NCBI RefSeq assembly: GCF_026191635.1
Contig: NZ_JAKRRW010000019.1
Coordinates: forward strand, 1 to 64,000
Source of the DNA: Photobacterium obscurum
Lineage (GTDB): Bacteria; Pseudomonadota; Gammaproteobacteria; Enterobacterales; Vibrionaceae
Reading direction: 5' to 3'
Length of the DNA stretch: 64,000 nt
The position numbers and the translations under genes were made by a program. The notes below the pieces were generated by a model, which worked only from the letters and a program-made list of their open reading frames with translations, made no database searches and had not been told where the DNA came from. This document shows, piece after piece, positions 35,427 to 43,811 of the stretch. Each line of letters opens with the position of its first letter. The stretch's first letter is position 1.

Positions 35427-36614
35427 ATGAACTTAATAATTAAGTTATTGTGTGGAATATTAATAGGCATACTAATGGGTATGTTTGCTCCAGAAGTAAT
35501 AGTTCGAGGACTAATCACTGCTAAATTTTTGGTTAGTCAGTTAATTACATTTACCATTCCTTTACTCATCCTCTTCTATGTCACCAGCGGCATTGCGAGC
35601 CTCCCCAAAAACTCTGGAAAGTTGCTTGGGAAAACAGTGGGCCTCGCTTACATGTCAACATTAGGCGCAGGTATTCTTGCTTTTTTGGTTGCCAAAAGCC
35701 TGTTTCCTATCTTACTCAGCGGTGCCGGTGAACTGCCTGAAGCCAAAACCGTTCTCACTCCGTTTCTCGCGCTTCAGATCCCGCCGATAATGAACATCAT
35801 GACGGCTTTGACCGTGGCCTTCCTGTTTGGTTTGGGTATCTCCAATACGGGTGCCGATCAGCTTAAAAAGGTCAGCGATCAGGGACGTGACATCATTGAA
35901 ATGTTCCTGAACAAAGTGATGATCCCGGCTCTGCCGTTCTACATTGCAGGCGTATTTGCCGATATGACAGTTAAAGGCACTGTGTTTGCTACCCTGCAAA
36001 CCTTCAGTCTCGTACTGCTTGCCGTTGTGGCGATGCACTGGTTCTGGTTGAGTTTCCAGTTTGTAACCACAGGTGTTGCTCTGCAGCGCTCACCATTAAA
36101 AATTCTACGTACAATGATGCCGGCCTACTTTACTGCCGTCGGTACTATGTCCTCTGCGGCTACGGTGCCGGTTACCCTGCAGCAAACCAAACGTAATGGC
36201 GTCTCGAAATCCATTGCCAATTTTGTCGTACCGCTTTGTGCCAACATCCATATGTCAGGCTCAGTGATCAGTATCGCCAGTGTCGCTGTCGCCGTCATCA
36301 TCATGACCGGAGCGGGCCCTGTACCTAGCCTGCTTGAGGCACTGCCATTTCTCGCCATGCTAGGCATCACTATGGTGGCAGCACCAGGTGCGCCGGGTGG
36401 TGCCGTAATGGCGTCGGTTGGCCTGCTAGGTTCTATGATGGGATTTACCGAAGAAATGATTGCCCTGCAAATCGTCCTTCACCTTGCCCAGGACAGCTTC
36501 GGTACGGCCTGTAATGTCACCGGCGATGGCGTCATCGCCATGTTGATTGACAAAGTTTCAAGCTCCCCAGAAGAAGTCGAAGGTGAATTGGTACCCGTGG
36601 AGGATGCCATCTAA
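35427..36614 (+). CDS. Divergent dicarboxylate/amino-acid:cation symporter (DAACS)
   Basis: A 395-residue membrane transporter. The start at ATG 35427 follows AAAGGT; upstream in-frame codons are not needed. The fold pattern is DAACS-like, but key motifs differ from the usual SSSGT and NMDGT: here they read SSAATVPVTL and CANIHMSGS, and the C-terminal substrate helix is AQDSFGTACNVTGDG. This marks a variant subfamily whose substrate may not be glutamate or succinate. It is divergent from lysR and 87 nt before malic enzyme, so malate or a related acid is a reasonable guess. Confidence 0.85.
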   Translation: MNLIIKLLCGILIGILMGMFAPEVIVRGLITAKFLVSQLITFTIPLLILFYVTSGIASLPKNSGKLLGKTVGLAYMSTLGAGILAFLVAKSLFPILLSGAGELPEAKTVLTPFLALQIPPIMNIMTALTVAFLFGLGISNTGADQLKKVSDQGRDIIEMFLNKVMIPALPFYIAGVFADMTVKGTVFATLQTFSLVLLAVVAMHWFWLSFQFVTTGVALQRSPLKILRTMMPAYFTAVGTMSSAATVPVTLQQTKRNGVSKSIANFVVPLCANIHMSGSVISIASVAVAVIIMTGAGPVPSLLEALPFLAMLGITMVAAPGAPGGAVMASVGLLGSMMGFTEEMIALQIVLHLAQDSFGTACNVTGDGVIAMLIDKVSSSPEEVEGELVPVEDAI

Positions 36615-36648
36615 CCCCACCCCGCTTTCACCTCTGTTAACCGCATCA

Positions 36649-36674
36649 TAAGAGCTGTTTTCGGGCAGCTCTTA
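36649..36674 (+). terminator. Hairpin between the symporter and maeA
   Basis: A 9-bp stem (TAAGAGCTG at 36649-36657 with 36666-36674) with loop TTTTCGGG, followed only by CTGTTTG. It may attenuate transcription into maeA or stabilise RNA rather than end transcription. Confidence 0.4.
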
Positions 36675-36701
36675 CTGTTTGAAAATAGGATTCACAGCAA
36701 C

Positions 36702-38387
36702 ATGTACGAAAACAACAAAACACTTTACCTTCCTTATGCCGGTCCTACCCTGCTTGAAAATGCCCTGCTCAATAAAGGCAGTGCCTTTTCCCTTGAGGAA
36801 CGGCAGAACTTCAGCCTGATAGGGTTGCTCCCGGCAACAATCGAAAGTATTACCGAGCAGGAAGAGCGAGCCTACAGCCAGTTCCAGACTTTTAGTAACG
36901 ATCTGGATAAACACATTTTCCTGCGCAATATCCAGGACACTAACGAGACTCTCTACTATCGCCTAATCGAGAATCATATCGAAGAAATGATGCCGATCAT
37001 TTACACCCCGACGGTCGGCGCAGCCTGTGAAAAATTTTCGAACATCTACCGTCGCGGCCGAGGCCTTTTTCTCACCTATCCCGAGCGCGGCAATATGGTT
37101 GATACCCTGAATAACGCTGCCCGCCAGGACGTAAAAATTGTCGTGATAACCGACGGCGAGCGGATCCTGGGACTCGGCGATCAGGGGATCGGAGGGATGG
37201 GGATTCCCATTGGCAAGTTAGCACTATACACCGCCTGTGGTGGGATCAACCCTGCCAACACGTTACCTATTGTGCTTGATGTTGGCACCAACAATACCCA
37301 GCTTTTATCTGATCCGATGTATATGGGATGGCGTCACCCGCGTGTTACAGGGCAAGAGTATGACGATTTTGTCGAAGAGGTTATCCAGGCCATAAAAAGC
37401 CGCTGGCCTAATGCCCTGATCCAGTTCGAAGACTTCGCCCAGAAGAACGCCATGCCGTTGCTCAATCGATATAAAAATAAAGTCTGTTGCTTTAACGATG
37501 ATATTCAGGGGACAGCCGCAGTGACCGTCGGCAGCTTGCTTGCTGCCTGCAAGGCTGCCGGCTCACGCCTTTCTGAGCAGCGGATCACCTTTGTCGGAGC
37601 AGGCTCAGCCGGTTGCGGGATTGCCGAAGCCATTATTGCCCAAATGGTTGCCGAAGGACTAAGTGACAGCGCTGCACGCGAACGTATCTTTATGGTCGAC
37701 CGCTGGGGTCTGCTAACTGATGACATGCAGAACCTGCTAAGTTTCCAGCAGAAGCTTACCCAGAAAACTGCCTCGGTCAGTTCGTGGAATAGCACCGGTA
37801 GCATCTCCCTGCTGGATGTAATCAGCCATGCCAAACCAACGGTGCTGATCGGTGTTTCCGGTGTACCGGGCCTATTCAGCCAAGAAGTCATATCAGAAAT
37901 GCACGCCCACTGCAGTCGACCAATTGTGCTGCCACTGTCAAACCCGACCAGCCGCGTCGAGGCAACGCCATCGGATATTCTGCGCTGGACAGAAGGCAAT
38001 GCTCTGATTGCGACCGGCAGCCCGTTCGAGCCGGTGATATTTGATGGCAAAACCTTCCCTATTGCCCAATGTAACAATAGCTACATCTTCCCGGGTATAG
38101 GTTTGGGAGTGCTTGCCAGTGGCGCCACCCGCGTCACCGACGAAATGCTCATGGCAAGCAGCCGGGCCCTGGCGGAATGCTCGCCACTTGCCCAGTTCGG
38201 GGAAGGGAACTTATTGCCACCACTGGAAGAAATTCATCAGGTATCGCGCCATATTGCATTAGCAGTGGCCAAGAAAGCCATAGAGCAACAGACAGCGCCG
38301 CAACGAACAGATGAACAGTTGCTTGAAAAGATTGAAAGTACTTTCTGGGAACCAGAATATTTGAAATACAAGCGAACCGCATTATAG
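36702..38387 (+). CDS. maeA: NAD-dependent malic enzyme (malate to pyruvate)
   Basis: A 561-residue protein, close to the E. coli MaeA length of 565. The N-terminal malic domain has MPIIYTPTVGAACEKFS, GERILGLGDQGIGGMGIPIGKLALYTACGG and FEDFAQKNAMPLL; the NAD domain starts at CFNDDIQGTAAVTVGSLLAA and contains the Rossmann stretch ITFVGAGSAGCGIAEAI and LSNPTSRVEATPSD. It decarboxylates malate to pyruvate and CO2. It follows the LysR-linked symporter and may form one transcript with it, giving uptake plus conversion of a C4 acid. Confidence 0.94.
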   Translation: MYENNKTLYLPYAGPTLLENALLNKGSAFSLEERQNFSLIGLLPATIESITEQEERAYSQFQTFSNDLDKHIFLRNIQDTNETLYYRLIENHIEEMMPIIYTPTVGAACEKFSNIYRRGRGLFLTYPERGNMVDTLNNAARQDVKIVVITDGERILGLGDQGIGGMGIPIGKLALYTACGGINPANTLPIVLDVGTNNTQLLSDPMYMGWRHPRVTGQEYDDFVEEVIQAIKSRWPNALIQFEDFAQKNAMPLLNRYKNKVCCFNDDIQGTAAVTVGSLLAACKAAGSRLSEQRITFVGAGSAGCGIAEAIIAQMVAEGLSDSAARERIFMVDRWGLLTDDMQNLLSFQQKLTQKTASVSSWNSTGSISLLDVISHAKPTVLIGVSGVPGLFSQEVISEMHAHCSRPIVLPLSNPTSRVEATPSDILRWTEGNALIATGSPFEPVIFDGKTFPIAQCNNSYIFPGIGLGVLASGATRVTDEMLMASSRALAECSPLAQFGEGNLLPPLEEIHQVSRHIALAVAKKAIEQQTAPQRTDEQLLEKIESTFWEPEYLKYKRTAL

Positions 38388-38416
38388 CCAGTGAGCGCTA
38401 GCTTGTTTCCTTAAGG

Positions 38417-38450
38417 CTGTTAGTCCCCCAAGTACTTGGAGGGCTAACAG
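38417..38450. terminator. Imperfect hairpin between convergent maeA and LysE genes
   Basis: Two 16-nt arms (38417-38432 and 38435-38450) pair with one T-G and one C-A exception around a tight GTAC turn. There is no clear T-tract. Its position between convergent genes suggests a bidirectional terminator. Confidence 0.5.
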
Positions 38451-38467
38451 CACGGAGCAGGAACCAA

Positions 38468-39097
38468 CTAACTACTGATCATTTTAATTCCAAACAGAGT
38501 AAATAGGCCCCCTGTCAGATAATCAATCATATGTGATGATTTTTGATATAACTGCTGCGCCGATGGTTTTGAAAATACGACGACCAAAAATAAGTGCCAG
38601 ATCAGGGTGATCATTCCCATCAACATCATACTCATCAACGATAGCACTACGGTCATTGAAGCCGGCAATGCCACCGAGAACAAGCTGACAACAAACAAAC
38701 CCGTTTTGGGATTCAGCAGGCTGGTCACAAACGATAGTCGGAATAACTGTATCGGAGAGAGTTGGCAGGAATAATCATCGATCGACTTACTGTACTTTTT
38801 CTGTCTGCGAGCAGCGATAATGCGTGACAGTCCGAGGTACAGCAGATACAAACCGCCCAACACTTTCATCACAGTGAAAAGCCAGGGAAATGTCTTTAGG
38901 ATAATCAAGACTCCAGATGCCCCCAACGCTCCCCACACCATTACAGCAGCACTCACCCCCAATGCAGACCAAACCGCAAGCTGACGCTTGAAGCGCAGTG
39001 CCGTATTCATGGTTAATATCACATTCGCCCCCGGTGTAATTGCCGCTAGTGTCCAGATCACTATGATATGGGCTGCCACTTCTAAATAATTCACCAT
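38468..39097 (-). CDS. LysE/RhtB family amino-acid exporter
   Basis: A 209-residue membrane protein with about five to six helices. The family start ITPGANVILTMNTALRFKRQ is near residue 20, followed by ALGVSAAVMVWGALGASG and LFRLSFVTSLLNPKTGLFVVSLF, the usual LysE motifs. Family members export amino acids such as lysine, threonine or homoserine lactone. It stands alone, convergent with maeA, and no neighbour identifies its substrate. Confidence 0.9.
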   Translation of the reverse strand: MVNYLEVAAHIIVIWTLAAITPGANVILTMNTALRFKRQLAVWSALGVSAAVMVWGALGASGVLIILKTFPWLFTVMKVLGGLYLLYLGLSRIIAARRQKKYSKSIDDYSCQLSPIQLFRLSFVTSLLNPKTGLFVVSLFSVALPASMTVVLSLMSMMLMGMITLIWHLFLVVVFSKPSAQQLYQKSSHMIDYLTGGLFTLFGIKMISS

Positions 39098-39735
39098 CTT
39101 GATAAACCTGCTTATACGCTAGTTCAGTAGTACACCACTATAAATAAGTACTTTTTTGTTAGCTTTAATTTATAACTAGACAAGCAGAATTGAAAGCTAG
39201 CTGTTAAGTTTCTTCCTTGATAAAAAACCATATCTCGTATTAAGACAATCAAAGTGAACGTCGTTTATTAAATCTAAAAATTAACTTATTAGATAATTAA
39301 TGTTCACTGTTAACCTTCAAAATCTCAGTATTGAAAAGCAAAACACCAAAAATTTATATTTCCTGGCTAAATGTTTCTGTAAATATAAATCACTCATATT
39401 TAATATGCAGCAATATCATTAGACATTAAGCATATATGGCACCAATATGCACACTTGACACACAAACCGCCTGCAAAACAATCTATTTCGAAGTCATTTA
39501 ACAAGAGTTATGTTTCGACGACAAGCCTCTGTTTTAACTTATATAAATTTCACCACCAGCAATAACCGCAACATTTTTTACAAGTAATTATCATTATAAG
39601 ACTTTAATAATACTGAGACTAATTCACTAAAATACCTTACACGTATAGTCATATTTGTATCTATTTACAAAATAGCTCATAATGCGCGGTCTAAGTCAGC
39701 TCACTTATTCGGCTGCGTATCCAAAGGTTTGGGAA
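39098..39735. other. 638-nt AT-rich gap upstream of the diguanylate cyclase gene
   Basis: No ORF is supported. AGTGAAC at 39253-39259 and GTTCACT at 39302-39308 form an inverted pair around an AT-rich, partly self-complementary stretch (TTATTAAATCTAA... TTAGATAATTAA), so a longer imperfect stem is possible. Promoters for the LysE-type gene and the GGDEF gene must lie here. Confidence 0.45.
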
Positions 39736-40959
39736 ATGGAACAGAAAGTATTAGTCGTTGAAGATAGCCGACCTTTTCGACGTATTATTGAAATTGAACT
39801 AAGAAAAGCAGGTTTTACCCCAGTCCTGACGGAAAGTATTGCCGAGGCCGAAAAAGTTCTCGATGAAAGTACCGAATTCCTGTGTGCGATTCTCGACTAT
39901 TGCCTTCCTGACGGGCAGGATGGCGAAATAATTGATGTTTGCCTTTCTGTCGATATTAAAGTGATCGTACTTACCGCTTTAATGGATGAGATAACCCGAG
40001 AACGAGTATTGGCAAAAACCGTTATCGATTATATTCCCAAAGACAGCCCTACCTGTATTTCGTCAATTATTCCGATTTTGAATCGTCTGAAAAACAATCA
40101 CAAACATAAAGCACTTGTCGTAGATGATTCCGCTACCGCCAGACGATATATCCGAAGCCTGCTTGAACGCCAATACCTAACAGTAGTCGAAGCCCATAAT
40201 GGTGAAGAAGCCTTGGAGATAATCAACAAAACACACGATATCACTCTGGTGATCACTGATTATTCGATGCCGGAACGTGATGGTGTCAGCCTGATCAAAG
40301 AACTGCGGAAAACCTTCCGCCCAGGTCAGTTGGCAGCGATAGGTTTGTCGGCCAGTGATGAGGCGGCATTAACCGCTAAATTTCTTAAGGCCGGAGCCAA
40401 CGACTTTTTAACCAAACCGTTCAACCAAGAAGAATTTTACTGCCGCCTGCACAGTACCCTAAATATTCTGGATTCCGAACGCCGACTCTACCACCTGGCA
40501 AACAAAGACTACCTGACGCAAACCTGGAACCGTCGTTACTTTTTTGACCATTCTCTAGTCAAACACCACAAAGGGCCACGTTGCCTGGCCCTGCTGGATG
40601 TTGATCACTTCAAGACTCTTAACGACACCTACGGCCACCATATTGGTGATATGGTACTGATTGAACTGGCCAACATGCTACAAATATACTTCCCCGATGC
40701 CTTGGTTTCTCGTTTTGGTGGCGAGGAGTTTTGTATTCTCTACGGCAATTCATCACAAGTATTCCAGCAACGTCTGGAAGCGCTGACTAAAGATATTGCT
40801 GAATCTGAACTCAATATCCTGAACAACACTATCCAATTTACTGTCAGTCTGGGTATGGTGAATGCAGATGCCAATATTCATGAGCTGATCCGCCGGGCAG
40901 ACAAAAAGCTTTACCAGGCTAAGGCAGAAGGACGAAACCGTATCGTCTACGAACAGTAA
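39736..40959 (+). CDS. Diguanylate cyclase with two receiver domains (REC-REC-GGDEF)
   Basis: 407 residues from the ATG at 39736, which follows a GGGAA site; an upstream ATG at 39682 adds 18 unlikely residues. REC1 (about 4-115) has VVEDS, the phospho-acceptor AILDYCLPDG and YIPKD. REC2 (about 127-245) has VVDDS, VITDYSMPERDG and LTKPF. The GGDEF domain (about 260-405) has the active motif RFGGEEF. The usual RxxD inhibitory site before it is not present (YFPDA instead), so product inhibition may be absent. It makes cyclic di-GMP in response to phosphorylation. The partner kinase is not nearby. Confidence 0.92.
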   Translation: MEQKVLVVEDSRPFRRIIEIELRKAGFTPVLTESIAEAEKVLDESTEFLCAILDYCLPDGQDGEIIDVCLSVDIKVIVLTALMDEITRERVLAKTVIDYIPKDSPTCISSIIPILNRLKNNHKHKALVVDDSATARRYIRSLLERQYLTVVEAHNGEEALEIINKTHDITLVITDYSMPERDGVSLIKELRKTFRPGQLAAIGLSASDEAALTAKFLKAGANDFLTKPFNQEEFYCRLHSTLNILDSERRLYHLANKDYLTQTWNRRYFFDHSLVKHHKGPRCLALLDVDHFKTLNDTYGHHIGDMVLIELANMLQIYFPDALVSRFGGEEFCILYGNSSQVFQQRLEALTKDIAESELNILNNTIQFTVSLGMVNADANIHELIRRADKKLYQAKAEGRNRIVYEQ

Positions 40960-41057
40960 GTACTCCCGCGCCATCAGTTCTTCTGGTGGCTCGATGCCTC
41001 AAACCACACGCCACACTTTAAAATTAAGCCCTTTGCTCAGCCCTATCCGAGCAGCAT

Positions 41058-41480
41058 TTAAAACTCAATCGCCATCTTAAAGTAAGCAATATTTGCTTTA
41101 TAAAAACGTTCGCCCTGTGGCGACATGGCAAACTGCCGATAAAAGCCCGTGGCCGATTCTCTGGCATCGCACCAAAAGGTGTTTATCCCGTTTGATTTCA
41201 GATCAGCCAAGATTTGCTCGATCATCCGCGTTCCGATCCCCTGACCTTGATACTCCGGCAAGGTGGCAAACTTTCTTAATCGTGCCGTAGTACCATCGAT
41301 AAATACCGAGGCGACACAAACCAGCTGGTTATCCGTAAATACACCGTAATGGCACCCGATATCATCCTCCGGCACCCGGCAAAAATCGATGGGCTGCTCT
41401 GGCCAGAGCACCCGATGGCGTACTGGTAGCGTTTGCTCGGCAGCAATACGTTCTATTTTCAAAAGTTGCACTCCTCTCAA
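41058..41480 (-). CDS. GNAT family N-acetyltransferase
   Basis: A 140-residue GNAT protein. The acetyl-CoA-binding motif A is clear at about residues 74-90 (LRKFATLPEYQGQGIGTRMIEQIL), and motif B includes NTFWCDARESATGFYRQF. The N-terminal half has the family's LRHRVLWPEQP-like entry (VRHRVLWPEQPI). The acetyl acceptor is unknown. It is a single gene convergent with the diguanylate cyclase. Its closest general look is that of small ElaA/YjcF-like acetyltransferases. Confidence 0.88.
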   Translation of the reverse strand: MRGVQLLKIERIAAEQTLPVRHRVLWPEQPIDFCRVPEDDIGCHYGVFTDNQLVCVASVFIDGTTARLRKFATLPEYQGQGIGTRMIEQILADLKSNGINTFWCDARESATGFYRQFAMSPQGERFYKANIAYFKMAIEF

Positions 41481-41733
41481 TCCAACAACAATAAAGCAGA
41501 ATTAGGCAAGATTCAGCCTCAATTAGGCCTATACCCAAACGATACCCGAGAGGTACAATATGTACTAATACCGTGCATTTATTGTACGAATTTTCTGATA
41601 AAGTAGCTCTGTTCGTCACTAGATTCACCATAGCGCGAATCTATCGCAACGGCGAAGTCGCCTCTCCAACAAGAACAACCTTAATAACTGGTTTTAACCA
41701 GTACTGAAATTGCTCGACTGGAAACATCACTCT

Positions 41734-43569
41734 ATGTATAAACGTTTTGAAAAGCTGTCCTCAGCATTTCCCCCTCATGAACCCGAACAGCCGCCTAGCG
41801 GGCTATTCGCATTCTGTCGATACTACACCCGTGGCTTCGAGATCCCTTTAATCGCGATGTCGATTCTCAGCGCGTTAATCGCGATTGTCGAAGTGTCTTT
41901 GTTTGGCTTTATGGGCCAGCTGGTTGACTGGCTTGCAACCCATAACCCAGAGACCTTTTGGGCCGAAGAAGGCGGCAAACTAATGAGCATGGGACTGCTG
42001 GTGCTGATTGTCGTCCCTTTGCTGATCACCCTGCACTCACTGATTGTCCATCAGACACTGCTGGGCAACTACCCGATGTCCATTCGCTGGATGGCGCACC
42101 GATACCTGCTAAGCCAAAGTATTTCTTTCTATCAGGATGAATTTGCAGGCCGGATTGCAACCAAGGTCATGCAAACAGCGCTCTCTGTCCGTGAAACCGT
42201 CATGAAGCTGCTCGATGTACTGGTGTATATCACGGTCTACTTCACCTCGATGATTGTCATGATTGGCCAGTCGGACGTCCGCTTAATGCTCCCTATGATT
42301 TTGTGGCTTGTCGCTTATATCGGCATCCAACTTCACTATGTTCCGAAGCTCAAGCATGTTGCCACCGAACAGGCCGACGCCCGCTCAATGATGACCGGTC
42401 GTATCGTTGACAGCTATACCAATATCTCCACGGTTAAGCTATTTTCCCACACCAACCGCGAAACCGAGTATGCCGAGCAGGGAATGAGCGGTTTTATGAA
42501 TACCGTTTACCGCCAAATGCGCCTGGTTACCGGTTTTAATATCTCGGTCGAGGCGATTAACTACCTGCTGGTTTTTGCCATTGCCGGACTATCGATTTGG
42601 TTATGGATGGACGCAGCAATCACTATTGGTGCTATCGCCATTGCCGTCAGTCTGGCACTGCGTATTAACGGCATGTCAAAATGGATCATGTGGGAAGTCG
42701 GCGGCCTGTTCGAGAATATTGGCACAGTGGTCGACGGGATGAAAACGCTGGCTCAGCCAATTTCCATCAAAGATAAACCGAATGCACCGGACCTGAATGT
42801 CGACCAGGGCGGTATTCAGTTTGACGATGTCAGCTTCCATTACGGTGAAGAAAAAGGGGTGATCGAAAAGCTCAACCTGAACATTAAGCCCGGCGAGAAA
42901 GTCGGCTTGGTCGGTCGCTCCGGTGCCGGCAAGTCAACCATGGTGAATTTATTGATGCGGTTCCATGACGTCGAATCAGGTGCCATTCACATTGACGGCC
43001 AGAACATTGCCGATGTCACCCAGGACTCGCTGCGCGGACAGATCGGCATGGTTACCCAGGATACATCTTTGCTGCATCGCTCTATTCGCGAAAACATCTT
43101 GTACAGCAACCCGAATGCGACCGAAGCCGACCTGCTAGCGGCAACCAAGCAGGCGCATGCCCATGAGTTCATCACGACCCTGACCGATCCGCACGGGAAT
43201 ACCGGCTACGACGCCCAGGTCGGTGAACGTGGAGTCAAGCTCTCCGGCGGCCAGCGTCAGCGAGTGGCAATTTCTCGGGTATTACTGAAAAATGCGCCAA
43301 TTTTGATCCTCGACGAGGCCACATCGGCACTAGATTCGGAAGTCGAAGCAGCCATTCAGGAAAGTCTGTACCAGTTGATGGAAGGCAAAACGGTTATTGC
43401 GATCGCTCACCGCCTCTCAACGATTGCCGCAATGGATCGATTAATTGTGCTTGATCAGGGCAAGATCGTAGAGCAAGGCTCACACCAGGAGCTGATTGAC
43501 CACAATGGTATCTATGCCCAGCTATGGGAGCACCAAACCGGCGGGTTTATTGCCAGCGAAGTCATTTAG
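41734..43569 (+). CDS. ABC exporter, fused permease and ATPase
   Basis: 611 residues from ATG 41734 (MYKRFEKLSSAFPPHEP); a TTG at 41710 would add eight residues. Six transmembrane helices occupy about residues 28-320. The ATPase domain follows, with Walker A GLVGRSGAGKST, signature LSGGQRQRVAISRVLL, Walker B ILILDEATSALD and switch histidine AIAHRLSTI. This is the homodimeric type IV exporter (MsbA/lipid or drug exporter) layout. The substrate is unknown. It is a single gene with its own terminator at 43599, upstream of the ACP/AMP-ligase/PlsC gene. Confidence 0.92.
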   Translation: MYKRFEKLSSAFPPHEPEQPPSGLFAFCRYYTRGFEIPLIAMSILSALIAIVEVSLFGFMGQLVDWLATHNPETFWAEEGGKLMSMGLLVLIVVPLLITLHSLIVHQTLLGNYPMSIRWMAHRYLLSQSISFYQDEFAGRIATKVMQTALSVRETVMKLLDVLVYITVYFTSMIVMIGQSDVRLMLPMILWLVAYIGIQLHYVPKLKHVATEQADARSMMTGRIVDSYTNISTVKLFSHTNRETEYAEQGMSGFMNTVYRQMRLVTGFNISVEAINYLLVFAIAGLSIWLWMDAAITIGAIAIAVSLALRINGMSKWIMWEVGGLFENIGTVVDGMKTLAQPISIKDKPNAPDLNVDQGGIQFDDVSFHYGEEKGVIEKLNLNIKPGEKVGLVGRSGAGKSTMVNLLMRFHDVESGAIHIDGQNIADVTQDSLRGQIGMVTQDTSLLHRSIRENILYSNPNATEADLLAATKQAHAHEFITTLTDPHGNTGYDAQVGERGVKLSGGQRQRVAISRVLLKNAPILILDEATSALDSEVEAAIQESLYQLMEGKTVIAIAHRLSTIAAMDRLIVLDQGKIVEQGSHQELIDHNGIYAQLWEHQTGGFIASEVI

Positions 43570-43598
43570 GTGAAAATGCTATAGCACCAATCTCATAT

Positions 43599-43622
43599 AA
43601 AGGCTCCGATTCCGGAGCCTTT
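43599..43622 (+). terminator. Terminator of the ABC exporter gene
   Basis: AAAGGCTCCG, loop ATTC, CGGAGCCTTT, followed by CTTTTATT. It starts 30 nt after the stop codon. Confidence 0.88.
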
Positions 43623-43811
43623 CTTTTATTGACCAAAAGAGTATTACCTCTTACTTTCTCAGATTTATACTGCAAAAAACCTCTACTTTGCCGATTTTAG
43701 CTACACTTCAAACAACAGCTTACAAACTAAGCGGTGAATTAATGCCAATTATAAGCAACTAAAATACAACCGCTTGGGATAACATTTAGTCAAAGTTGCA
43801 GGATGCTTACT

